A DNA stretch of 64,000 bases from Candidatus Obscuribacterales bacterium (GTDB taxonomy: Bacteria > Cyanobacteriota > Vampirovibrionia > Obscuribacterales > Obscuribacteraceae). The position numbers and the translations under genes were made by a program. This document shows positions 25,789 through 33,689 of this stretch, one piece after another. The DNA lies in NCBI GenBank assembly GCA_021732085.1, contig JAKFVQ010000021.1:248001-312000 (forward strand), in the 5' to 3' direction. The notes beneath the pieces are model-generated. The model was not told the DNA's origin and searched no databases. It worked only from the letters and a program-made list of their open reading frames with translations. The number at the start of each line of letters is the position of its first letter. Positions within the stretch are counted from its first letter, which is position 1.

Positions 25789-27039
25789 ATGGCAAGGCAG
25801 AAAGTGGAAATCACCAAGGCAAAGAGCGAAAAAGCCGAGCCTTTCAAATGGCAGTTTAAGCTCAGATTTAGACGGCAGGCTTTTGGTTGGAAATCGCAAC
25901 CAGCCATGACAAGAATCAAGGAAGCCGTAGCCGAGATCAAGAAAGTATCCAAGAAAGATCCCAACCTGGCTGCGGAGGGAGCCGTTATTTTTATTGAACG
26001 CCTGGTTCCTGCAATTGAACAGGTGGACGGATCTTCCGGCTCGATTGGAACTACGGTAAATAATGCAATCAAGACTCTGGCTCCAATAATTGCTGCTGCA
26101 CCAGCTGATGAGAATCTCCGCGATGATTGGCTAGAGCGCCTGTTCAATGCTGCACAGAATGACGGTTACGGTTATCTGGATGACGTTGTGGATTACTGGG
26201 GCGAATTTTGTGCTTCGAAGGAGAAAGCATCGAAATGGGCAGATGACTTAATCGATATTGTGAGGCATTCCTGGAGCCCAGATCCAAAATTGCGAGGATA
26301 CTTCAAAGGAGCACCAGCTTGCCTTAGTGCTCTCTGTAAGGCGGAACGCTACGAGGAATTATTGAAGCTGCTCGAACTTGATACCATAAAATTTTGGCAT
26401 TACCAGCAATACGCTGTGCGAGCGCTTGCTGCTCTGGGTAGAATAGAGGAAGCTTTGCAGCATGCCGAAATCTGTCGCGCCACGCTCAACACGAGCGGCT
26501 CACATGTGGATTCGGTATGCGAGGAGATTCTGCTTTCATTCGGACTTCAGGAAGAAGCGTATCAGCATTACGCCATTGGAGCGAATCAAGGCACTACATA
26601 TTTGTCCACGTTTCGTGCAATTGCAAAAAAATATCCGCACATTCAGCCGGAAAGAATTTTAGTGGATTTGGTTGACAGTACTCCTGGGCAGGAAGGAAAG
26701 TGGTTTGCAACTGCAAAGGAGATCGGGCAACTGGATTTTGCTCTTCAGTTGGCACAGAGTAGTCCGTGCGCGCCGGACACCTTGAATCGTGCAGCCAGCG
26801 ATTTTGTTGAAACGAATCCCCGTTTTGCATTAGGAGCGGCGCTGTGTTCGTTGCACTGGATCGCCCAAGGATACGGTTACGAAGTTAGCAGCAGCGATGT
26901 GTATAAGGCATACCAGAATGCGCTGTACGCAGCAGATCGACTTCAGGAAACTGAGCAAGTGCGCGAATTATTGAAGAAGCGATATCTGCAAGGAAATAGC
27001 TTAGTAACTCAAGTTCTGGGACGTGAACTAGCTTCCTGA
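25789..27039 (+). CDS. alpha-helical repeat protein, companion of the preceding gene
   Basis: 416 residues, helical throughout, with a basic N-terminus (residues 1-35) and TPR-like units such as YAVRALAALGRIEEALQHAEICRA and LNRAASDFVETNPRFALGAAL. NDGYGYLDDVVDYWGEF parallels DDGYGCRF of the upstream protein, which suggests that the two are distant paralogues. AGGAG precedes the ATG at a good distance. No enzymatic signature is seen. Likely a scaffold or sensor in a two-gene unit. Confidence 0.5.
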   Translation: MARQKVEITKAKSEKAEPFKWQFKLRFRRQAFGWKSQPAMTRIKEAVAEIKKVSKKDPNLAAEGAVIFIERLVPAIEQVDGSSGSIGTTVNNAIKTLAPIIAAAPADENLRDDWLERLFNAAQNDGYGYLDDVVDYWGEFCASKEKASKWADDLIDIVRHSWSPDPKLRGYFKGAPACLSALCKAERYEELLKLLELDTIKFWHYQQYAVRALAALGRIEEALQHAEICRATLNTSGSHVDSVCEEILLSFGLQEEAYQHYAIGANQGTTYLSTFRAIAKKYPHIQPERILVDLVDSTPGQEGKWFATAKEIGQLDFALQLAQSSPCAPDTLNRAASDFVETNPRFALGAALCSLHWIAQGYGYEVSSSDVYKAYQNALYAADRLQETEQVRELLKKRYLQGNSLVTQVLGRELAS

Positions 27040-27112
27040 CTGTGGAAGACGGCTCAATTGTAATATGATTGTAGTATGGTAATCATCAATTGTTTGGCCG
27101 AGGTGGTTGGTT

Positions 27113-27400
27113 ATGAGTCAGACTGGTAAGACCGCGTACAAGCCGGACCTTGTTTCGCCGCCGGGGGAAACTGTGCTGGAACTGTTGAATATGCATGGAT
27201 TGTCGCAGGCGGATTTCGCAGATCTTATAGGCACACCTAGGAACATAATCACCGAGATAATCCGTGGCAATAAAGCAATTACACCGGAGAATGCCCTGAA
27301 ATTTGAGAGAGCATTCGGCGTGCCCGTTACATTTTGGCTCACTCGTGAATCACAATATCGAGCCTATTCTGGTTCGGCAGGATTGAAACTCGCAGATTAA
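27113..27400 (+). CDS. higA: HigA-type XRE antitoxin, no toxin gene alongside
   Basis: 95-residue lambda-repressor-like HTH: ETVLELLNMHGLSQADFADLIGTP, then IITEIIRGNKAITPENALKFERAFGVPVTFWL, the classic HigA/VapI signature in which the HTH is followed by FWL..E..Y. HigA antitoxins repress their own promoter and neutralise a HigB RNase normally encoded just upstream. Here the upstream neighbour is a 416-residue helical protein and no HigB-like ORF is seen, so it is orphan or paired with that protein. GAGGTGG lies six bases before the ATG at 27113; an upstream TTG is less likely. Confidence 0.85.
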   Translation: MSQTGKTAYKPDLVSPPGETVLELLNMHGLSQADFADLIGTPRNIITEIIRGNKAITPENALKFERAFGVPVTFWLTRESQYRAYSGSAGLKLAD

Positions 27401-27537
27401 GGAGCAGTGTCTGTCAATTTGCGATTACAAGAATCCGGATTAGGCACCGCCGGCCGGAACACGCTGAGCCTGCACTTCCTGCCAGATAGAATCCAATCGT
27501 CAATAGATTATTGCTTCTAGCAATCTCAATTTCCTAT

Positions 27538-27712
27538 TTGTGCAGGAGCCTCCTGCACAAATGCGGCTCATGCGGCTCAGGAAGCGCAATTGCAGTCCAG
27601 GCGGTACTTTGCTCCGATGCGGGCTCATTTGCGACTCATTTGTATTGAATGTGCAAACTGTAGTGGTGGCGGTACTTTGTGGCAATACGGCACAATTTGC
27701 GGCTCAATTCTT
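27538..27712 (+). repeat. non-coding repeat copy A (palindrome plus GCGGCTCA units)
   Basis: Begins with a perfect 23-bp palindrome (27538-27560, 11-bp arms TTGTGCAGGAG) followed by GCGGCTCA at 27563 and 27572, related units GCGGGCTCA and GCGACTCA around 27620-27640, and another GCGGCTCA at 27700. The same order of motifs recurs in copy B at 33431-33608. Copy A lies directly upstream of the first AbiE operon; copy B upstream of the FRG gene. Confidence 0.65.
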
Positions 27713-27713
27713 A

Positions 27714-27722
27714 TGCTATAAT
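27714..27722 (+). promoter_or_regulatory. extended -10 promoter of the first abiE operon
   Basis: TG-C-TATAAT is a full consensus extended -10 box. Transcription would start near 27729, only about 11 bases before the in-frame ATG at 27740, so the mRNA is nearly leaderless. No good -35 is seen, consistent with an extended -10 promoter. The palindrome of repeat copy A ends ~155 bases upstream. Confidence 0.6.
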
Positions 27723-27739
27723 TATTGCATGAATTTTCA

Positions 27740-28357
27740 ATGAAATATCAGGCATTAGATATGCAGACGCCTACTACCAAGACTACAGCCGTATCGAGCC
27801 TATCACGTAGGCTTCGGGCTGGAGGCGTGTATCGACGGGAAGACCTTGCCGTAAACTCAAATGCTGTTGACCGCCACCTGAAACAGCTTCAAGCCAGCGG
27901 TCGCGTAAAAAAATTGTCGCAGGGTCTCTACTATGTGCCTCGACAATCAGCCTTTGGCGAATTGCCACCGGATGAGAAGGAGCTGGTAGCAGCATTTCTG
28001 CGTGACGATGATTTTTTGATACTCTCACCGGCAAGCTACAACACGCTTGGGCTTGGCACCACGCAACTCTATAACCGCACCGTTGTTTATAATCATAAGC
28101 GGCACGGTTTGTTCTCCTTTGGAAATCGGACTTTTGACTTTCGGATGAAGCCTAAGTTTCCTCACAAGCTTTCACCAGAATTTCTCTTCGTTGACGTGCT
28201 CAATAACCTGGAAGAGCTAGCTGAAGAACGCGAGGTTCTGTTGGAGAACGCGCAGCGAACAGCACATAGTTATAATCGCAGAAAGCTTCTCCAGGCAACG
28301 ACCAGTTATGGCAATGTCTCCACAAGAAAATTGATTAAAGAGTGGCTCCATGCCTGA
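27740..28357 (+). CDS. abiEi: AbiEi-type antitoxin (type IV TA), first copy
   Basis: AbiEi is the winged-helix antitoxin and autorepressor of the AbiE abortive-infection system. The N-terminal ~70 residues form a winged helix (LSRRLRAGGVYRREDLA...VDRHLKQLQASGRVKKLSQGLYYVP), followed by the FLILSPASYNTLGLGTTQLYNRTVVYN and FDFRMKPKFP segments seen in DUF6088/AbiEi proteins. It overlaps the toxin gene by eight bases. I chose ATG 27740; TTG 27725 and ATG 27761 are alternatives. Confidence 0.75.
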   Translation: MKYQALDMQTPTTKTTAVSSLSRRLRAGGVYRREDLAVNSNAVDRHLKQLQASGRVKKLSQGLYYVPRQSAFGELPPDEKELVAAFLRDDDFLILSPASYNTLGLGTTQLYNRTVVYNHKRHGLFSFGNRTFDFRMKPKFPHKLSPEFLFVDVLNNLEELAEEREVLLENAQRTAHSYNRRKLLQATTSYGNVSTRKLIKEWLHA

Positions 28358-29291
28358 CTTCCTCCATAGACGAAAAGACTTTGATCAACTGCTTAGTGTT
28401 GTAGCAGACAAAGAGCGAATCACGACAACTTTAGTCGAGAAGGACTATTGGATAACGCATTGCTTGTGGGGGTTGAAGCAGCAAGAGTTTGAATTTGAAT
28501 TGAAGGGTGGGACCTCGCTGTCCAAAGGATTCGGAATCATCAAGCGATTCTCGGAAGACATTGATATTCGATTTGAACCACCTGAAAAATTAGAGGTAAT
28601 GACCGGAAAGAATCAGAATAGTCCCCGGCAGATTGAATCCCGAAGATTGTTTTATGAGTGGTTGGCAAAGGAAATCGAAATTCCAGATGTGACAGTTTCT
28701 CGCGCCACCGAATATGATGACAGTCGTTTTCGCAATGCTGGAATTTTACTAATATACGAAACGAGAACGAAGGAGCTGGAAGGTGTAAAGCCGGCGGTTC
28801 TCTTAGAAGTGGGGTTTGATGACACTACTCCAAATACAGCAGTTGATATTAGCTCCTGGGCGTTGGATGCTGCTCGCGCAAGTGGAGCCGACTTCGCTGA
28901 TAATCAGGCGCAAGGAATTCTTTGCTACAATCCGGAGTACACATTCGTGGAAAAATTGCAGACGATTTCGACAAAGTATCGAAAATTCAAAGAGACAGGT
29001 AGGTTGCCCTCTAATTTTCTTCGGCATTACAGTGATGTTTGCTCGCTGCTGGATGTACCGAGCGTTCTTGAATTTATCGGTACTGGACCATACGAAGAGC
29101 GAAAGAAGCAACGTTTTCCGTCCGCCGATGAGCAGCGCATAGCCAAGAACCCTGCATTCTTGTTTGAAAACAAAGCGGAATTCGAGCAACTCGATAAGGA
29201 ATACAGGCGCACGGCGGCTCTGTACTATGCTGGGCAAACTTCACTTGCCGACATAGCATCCAAAGTAAGAAAGTACATTGATAAGCTTTAG
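28350..29291 (+). CDS. abiEii: AbiEii nucleotidyltransferase toxin, first copy
   Basis: AbiEii/AbiGii toxins are DNA polymerase beta-like nucleotidyltransferases (DUF1814) thought to modify tRNA or other nucleic acid and halt growth on phage infection. The motif LKGGTSLSKGFGIIKRFSEDIDI spans 51-73, with GGTS at 53-56 and the metal-binding D70 and D72. Downstream the family block EYTFVEKLQTISTKYR is present. 313 residues, normal length, intact. Start overlaps abiEi, so the pair is coupled. Confidence 0.87.
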   Translation: MPDFLHRRKDFDQLLSVVADKERITTTLVEKDYWITHCLWGLKQQEFEFELKGGTSLSKGFGIIKRFSEDIDIRFEPPEKLEVMTGKNQNSPRQIESRRLFYEWLAKEIEIPDVTVSRATEYDDSRFRNAGILLIYETRTKELEGVKPAVLLEVGFDDTTPNTAVDISSWALDAARASGADFADNQAQGILCYNPEYTFVEKLQTISTKYRKFKETGRLPSNFLRHYSDVCSLLDVPSVLEFIGTGPYEERKKQRFPSADEQRIAKNPAFLFENKAEFEQLDKEYRRTAALYYAGQTSLADIASKVRKYIDKL

Positions 29292-29325
29292 AGGAAGTGA
29301 CTCAAATTGCGTAATTGGCTTGGAG

Positions 29326-29410
29326 CATGTGCTGGGAGGGTTAGCGGCCAAAGACTTTATTCGGTCTTGCCTTTTTGGTCGCTGACTGCACGTTAACCCG
29401 AAAGCACATG
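29326..29410 (+). ncRNA. candidate structured RNA: long interrupted hairpin
   Basis: Three successive paired segments nest between 29326 and 29410: CATGTGCT with AGCACATG, GGGTTAGC with GTTAACCC (one mismatch), and GGCCAAA with TTTGGTC (one mismatch), closing on a small inner stem AGAC/GTCT. It sits between abiEii and the start of the HEPN gene. It could end the abiE transcript, or be a 5' structure controlling the HEPN gene. Confidence 0.4.
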
Positions 29411-29437
29411 TCGTAGAGCCAACCAGGCAGGATCTTA

Positions 29438-30535
29438 ATGGCAACATGGCATATTTTGTTACAGGGCTTAGGAATAGGAATGCAGTCACAAAAACAACCT
29501 AGTAGAAAAGCAGTCTGGCTTTTTCCGATTAGAGGTATACAGCTATCTGAGGAGCCACAGGCAGAACAACCATGGATATTTGAGAGTGGGGACTTATGGA
29601 CCCCTTCACAAACCCTGGAATACATTAAGACTGCTCGTTTCTATAATCCGAACATCGAAGAGCATTTGTCCAGCTTTAAGTGGGATGCTTGTATAGCGGT
29701 AAATCACCGAAGTCCCGTTTATCATGCTGACGAAGCTCCGGTAAATGGATTGATGCCGAATCATAATGCTCTTGCACGAAGCAAGGCTATGAGATATTTG
29801 GCAGTGTTGCACTTCGTTGCGATGACAAATTCTTCGCCTCAGGCAAGATGCGCTTTCTCGGACGAGCTTCCTAATTTTGAAAGACAGAATATTTCATACG
29901 ACATCGAAGAATCACAAGTAGTTCAGTCCATGGCTGGAATGGATATGAATCAACCTCTAGTTCGTAGCAAAGAACAGTTAAGCAACCAGTTCAAGGACAG
30001 CAAGCAATCAATTCTCTTTGAAATACTGTGCAATAGATCGAGCGAGAAAACATCCAACGAAGTGCGAAAAGCTGTTATTTCATCTAGTCTGTTCCTTGCA
30101 AATTCGTGCCACCAGTGGTCAGAAAACGAACGCCTGTTGACAGCAGTTACGGCGATTGAAATGCTAATGTCGGCAGAAGCATTTGCTAGTAACTATGAAC
30201 GACTTCAAGAACGTATTGCTGCGCTTCTTGGTCCTGAACAAACGAATGATTTGAAAATTTCAGAAACGTTTCAGATGCGTCACCGCTTAGTACACCATGG
30301 AGAAGATTGTTCAAGTTCAAAGAAAGCACTTCACCTAGCTGCTGTTTGTTTGGTGAATTTTTCCAACCTTGCTGCAAGAGTGCAAGAATGTTCAAGACCT
30401 CAAGGACTGGCTCTCAGAGATGCAACACTTCAATATCTTGATCTACTTTCACACACTGAGAAATTGGCATGGTTAGAACCGGAAAAATTTACGAAGTTCA
30501 ATTCAGTGAACATTGCAGAACTGAAGACTAACTGA
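29438..30535 (+). CDS. Apea-like HEPN-domain protein, putative defence RNase
   Basis: The C-terminal third (~225-330) is an Apea-like HEPN domain: LLTAVTAIEMLMSAEAF..., then RHRLVHHGED with R281-x4-H286, the catalytic motif of HEPN RNases, followed by LHLAAVCLVNFSNLAARV. HEPN proteins cleave RNA in abortive infection and toxin-antitoxin systems. The N-terminal ~200 residues are not recognised and may be the sensor. It is monocistronic and convergent with the Mrr-like gene (17 bases between stops). A second start at 29480 with AGGA upstream is equally plausible. Confidence 0.65.
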   Translation: MATWHILLQGLGIGMQSQKQPSRKAVWLFPIRGIQLSEEPQAEQPWIFESGDLWTPSQTLEYIKTARFYNPNIEEHLSSFKWDACIAVNHRSPVYHADEAPVNGLMPNHNALARSKAMRYLAVLHFVAMTNSSPQARCAFSDELPNFERQNISYDIEESQVVQSMAGMDMNQPLVRSKEQLSNQFKDSKQSILFEILCNRSSEKTSNEVRKAVISSSLFLANSCHQWSENERLLTAVTAIEMLMSAEAFASNYERLQERIAALLGPEQTNDLKISETFQMRHRLVHHGEDCSSSKKALHLAAVCLVNFSNLAARVQECSRPQGLALRDATLQYLDLLSHTEKLAWLEPEKFTKFNSVNIAELKTN

Positions 30536-30552
30536 CTATTGACGCATATTTG

Positions 30553-31545
30553 TCACGCCGGCGAGCTCTGCAAGGATTCCGGACCGGTCATTGGAATGGT
30601 TCCCAATTTCTGCTGGTATATTTTATTCTTGCCGCGGTCAGTAACCGATATAATTCTGGCGGTTAGCGAACCCTCGCGGCTCGAAGCCATCATTACCCAT
30701 AGGCTCTTGTCTGGCAGTTCTGCCACTGCACAGCCAGCAATCGGAAGTTCTTTTCCATCCAGATACAATGCCTTCAAAACCGTTTGCACGCGCTGACGCT
30801 TAATGATTGCCGTACCTCGTACTTGAGCACTGCAAATTGTTAGTGGAGAACCAGGCAGGGTAATTATAATGGGATTCGGTAGTAGAAGAGGCATATCTAC
30901 GTTAAAGCGGTCATCGTTTACTAGATCTGGATTGGCATTAACCTGAGTGGCAACCTTTTCCAGAGCATCTTTGCAAATTAGATTCATCACTTCGAATAGC
31001 GGGCGGGAGTTTCCTGATGAATATGGATCATTCACCATAATGTCGAGTGAAACATTGTGTTGCTGTTGTTGATCCGCAGGTGGAGGTCCGTCCACTACGG
31101 GAATGGCTTCAACTGTTTCCCAGCCTTGTGAGGCGGAGTCCATAAATTTCAATTGGCTCAAATCCACTTGTAAGCCTTTTCCGTCCCAATCCCGAAAATG
31201 GTATAGCTCTAAGCCATAATGCTTAGCCTTTTTCCAAGCTCCGTCGCTGTACCCGCTAGAAGAGACCAAAGCGTGCTTCGTCAGTGACGGCATGTCTCCA
31301 AGTTTAAGAATAATCTGCTCCACGGGCTGAACACCCAGCGGCCTCCCTTCGTCCTTTACTTCAATTCCGTGAAGCTCTTTCAGGGTGCCATCCGCATCCC
31401 TGTATCTTACAGTTATATCAACGTCTCTGTCCTTTTCGGCAATCACGTCTGCCACCATTTCTCCCAATTCAATTTCTACCCCCCACTCACTCCCAATTTG
31501 AGTTAGGATTGCAGCCAAATGATGCACGTCAATATGAGATAACAT
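30553..31545 (-). CDS. Mrr-like PD-(D/E)XK restriction endonuclease
   Basis: Residues ~10-120 form a restriction-endonuclease-like domain: D43 (RDVDITVRY), E62-V-K64 (GIEVKD), then QPVEQIILKL and a HALVSSSGYSDGAWKKAKHYGLELYHF segment matching Mrr-type (type IV) nucleases, where the last part is the ...G.a..A...gi.l... helix. The C-terminal ~160 residues are beta-rich and unrecognised, perhaps a specificity domain. It follows the second AbiEii gene by 34 bases in the same direction, so it is probably co-transcribed with that TA pair. Confidence 0.7.
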   Translation of the reverse strand: MLSHIDVHHLAAILTQIGSEWGVEIELGEMVADVIAEKDRDVDITVRYRDADGTLKELHGIEVKDEGRPLGVQPVEQIILKLGDMPSLTKHALVSSSGYSDGAWKKAKHYGLELYHFRDWDGKGLQVDLSQLKFMDSASQGWETVEAIPVVDGPPPADQQQQHNVSLDIMVNDPYSSGNSRPLFEVMNLICKDALEKVATQVNANPDLVNDDRFNVDMPLLLPNPIIITLPGSPLTICSAQVRGTAIIKRQRVQTVLKALYLDGKELPIAGCAVAELPDKSLWVMMASSREGSLTARIISVTDRGKNKIYQQKLGTIPMTGPESLQSSPA

Positions 31546-31579
31546 GGATTGCCTCCTGTACTTCTACAAGTATAGTGAT

Positions 31580-32518
31580 TTAGCCTTCAAATGGATTTTT
31601 AGTCAATGCCGTCTTAAGCCTAACCAGCAATTCTTCGCGCTTAGCGGGTTTGAGATTACCCAGATTCTGCACCTTCCAGCGAATGGCCGGTAGCTGATCA
31701 ATTCCCGGTATTTCGAGTAAGTCCCACTGGGGCTCGCCTTGTTTGATTGACAAAAGGAACTCTCTGTCATTGTCAGTGAACGCTTCATGAATCAGTTTAA
31801 TCAAGAGCATTCTAGTCTCTTCTAGATCTTCACGAGAAACTTGATCGACAGTCATCCCCGCAAAGCCATGTTCATATTCATTCTGAATGTCGCGGAGATT
31901 TGGAGCGATGATTTCTGACATTGGTCGGTCGTGGCTTATGAGATAAACAACGAAAGCTCGAAAGAGATCGCGCGTGAGCCCTTCATTGGCAAGAAGCAAG
32001 CGCACATCATAGAGATCGCGAGGATGCTGCCGGTCGAGCGCTGCAACAAGCTTGCCACCAAAAAGATCCTCAAAGGACACGACCTTTATTTCAGCAAAAC
32101 CAAATTGTTCCTGTACTTTTTCGGTAACCGCTAAAGTCTGGGGCGGAAATACTGTTCCGCGCAATACAGGAGTAACCTCAATTTTGATTTGAGCGTCGTG
32201 CGTGTTGACCAAAAGCTTCACCACTCGATCTGTTCCGCGCAATAAAACGGTCTGCACCTTGGTGCCAAGAACAGTTTCCTCGATCCTGCTAGCAATCTTT
32301 TTGAGGGACGTGTCAATTTGCTGGAGCGACTCGTCGCGCGGTTGGACAAGTAAGTAAGCCAGATCAATGTCAACCGATAATCGCGGCATGTTTCGAATGA
32401 ACAAGTTGATCGCAGTGCCGCCCTTGAGGGCAAAACAATTCTCTTGAGCGACAATCGGCAGGACGCGCAGAATAAGTGCAACTTGTTTTCTATATGGTGT
32501 GCTGTCGGCCATTTGCAA
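31580..32518 (-). CDS. abiEii: AbiEii nucleotidyltransferase toxin, second copy
   Basis: DUF1814/AbiEii protein, 312 residues. FALKGGTAINLFIRNMPRLSVDIDL spans 29-53 (GGT 33-35; D50, D52), and FEDLFGGKLVAALDRQHPRDLYDV is the conserved second family block. It belongs to a different subfamily from the copy at 28350 and is likely to act on different targets. Its start overlaps abiEi by 16 codons' worth of shared bases (32490-32518), and an Mrr-like nuclease gene follows. All visible catalytic residues are intact. Confidence 0.88.
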   Translation of the reverse strand: MQMADSTPYRKQVALILRVLPIVAQENCFALKGGTAINLFIRNMPRLSVDIDLAYLLVQPRDESLQQIDTSLKKIASRIEETVLGTKVQTVLLRGTDRVVKLLVNTHDAQIKIEVTPVLRGTVFPPQTLAVTEKVQEQFGFAEIKVVSFEDLFGGKLVAALDRQHPRDLYDVRLLLANEGLTRDLFRAFVVYLISHDRPMSEIIAPNLRDIQNEYEHGFAGMTVDQVSREDLEETRMLLIKLIHEAFTDNDREFLLSIKQGEPQWDLLEIPGIDQLPAIRWKVQNLGNLKPAKREELLVRLKTALTKNPFEG

Positions 32519-33305
32519 ATTCCTCCGGCACTGTTATGAGGTACTTAGGATCAAGTCTGCCGCCTGGTACCAACATCCGCTTGCCTTTACCGATGTCGAT
32601 TTTTTCTGTGTCGATCATTTTAAGCCATGCGTGATTATGTCGGTGAGCAAACCAAAGAAACAGTCGTTTCGTTTTCACGCTCTGGCAGTCAGAAAGAAGT
32701 AGATTCAGGAACTTCGGTCGCAAGTTACTCAGGCCTTCCATTAACACGTCGACCTGATGGAAACTCTCATGATTTGGCAATTCATCAAGTACTTCAAGTA
32801 TTGCTCTTTCCGGTGTTGAGATACGCATGGTCCAATCAGACACGCCCCATTTGTGATCGGTAAAATGTGCCTGCTGACTTCTTTTCACCGAATCTGTCTT
32901 AAATAGAAGTGCCGAGTGAAAGACAAACCGCCGGTCTAATTTTAGTCTTGCCATCCAAGATGGTGGCATTTCATTTCCGTAAAGATGAACTTCAGCTGGC
33001 GCTGACATTGACAGATAATGCGTAAATCCGTGCAACTCCAAGGCACTGCGTCCGCCGACAGTTACCGGAACATCCAGCAAGTTCTGTATTGAGAGCAAAG
33101 CGGATTCCCATCTTTTCTGGTCTATGTAAGCGCTTTTTCGAAAGAACACACCCCGAACCGGGGATATGAGCCACCCGTTCTGCACGTACTTGGCCAGTAA
33201 CTGCCGTGAATAGCCCTGGTCTTGAAGCCAGGTCGAATCTACGGGCAGACCTTCAGGCAAAATCTGTTGCAGCTGGTTTATCTTTGACTGTTTTTGTACA
33301 CTCAT
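32490..33305 (-). CDS. abiEi: AbiEi-type antitoxin/repressor, second copy
   Basis: 271 residues. The N-terminal winged helix (VDSTWLQDQGYSRQLLAKYVQNGWLISPVRGVFFR) and the following VTVGGRSALELHGFTHYL...STPERAILEVLDELP block match AbiEi_3-type antitoxins, which bind inverted repeats in their own promoter. ATG 33305 is chosen because the -10 box TACAAT at 33313-33318 places the transcript start at about this codon, so the mRNA would be leaderless; an ATG at 33314 overlaps the -10. Third gene product of the operon is an Mrr-like nuclease. Confidence 0.8.
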   Translation of the reverse strand: MSVQKQSKINQLQQILPEGLPVDSTWLQDQGYSRQLLAKYVQNGWLISPVRGVFFRKSAYIDQKRWESALLSIQNLLDVPVTVGGRSALELHGFTHYLSMSAPAEVHLYGNEMPPSWMARLKLDRRFVFHSALLFKTDSVKRSQQAHFTDHKWGVSDWTMRISTPERAILEVLDELPNHESFHQVDVLMEGLSNLRPKFLNLLLSDCQSVKTKRLFLWFAHRHNHAWLKMIDTEKIDIGKGKRMLVPGGRLDPKYLITVPEEFANGRQHTI

Positions 33306-33312
33306 GATTGAC

Positions 33313-33346
33313 ATTGTACCATATATCCAAACCCTGCAGTTTGGAT
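33313..33346 (-). promoter_or_regulatory. abiEi promoter with overlapping operator palindrome
   Basis: On the minus strand TG-G-TACAAT (extended -10, 33313-33321) follows a perfect palindrome, ATCCAAAC and GTTTGGAT around six bases (33325-33346). The palindrome sits where a repressor would block RNA polymerase, as expected for AbiEi autoregulation. Confidence 0.55.
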
Positions 33347-33430
33347 TGCCTTCAAATTGTCAACCTGAAATATACCAATTTTTGAGAATGCAAACTTTCG
33401 CTCGGGATAGTTTCTCTGCTCAAATCGCAA

Positions 33431-33608
33431 TTGTGCCGGAGGCTCCTGCACAATTCGGCTCATGTGGCTCATAATTCCCCAATGTCAGTCATAGACAGGG
33501 ATTTGCGCCGATGCGTCCACTTTGCGGCTCAACTCTAGAAAAAATGCGTCAAACACCTTCCTGGCAGGTCTTTACAGTACTTCTGCTCATTTTGCGGCTC
33601 ATTTTGGT
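33431..33608 (+). repeat. non-coding repeat copy B
   Basis: Starts with a degenerate version (33431-33453) of the palindrome of copy A, then CGGCTCA and TGGCTCA, a GCGCCGATGCG block, GCGGCTCA at 33524 and 33594, and a CAGTACTT block. Motif order and spacing follow copy A at 27538-27712. It ends ~80 bases before the FRG gene. The rest of the 33315-33689 gap holds only the abiEi promoter. Confidence 0.6.
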
Positions 33609-33689
33609 AGCGCGGAATTCAGCTGGGTGTATTCGATTCTAAATGGGAATGTTTCTTCAAGAAAGAGATTTCGTTGCGCCGGAGGGATT

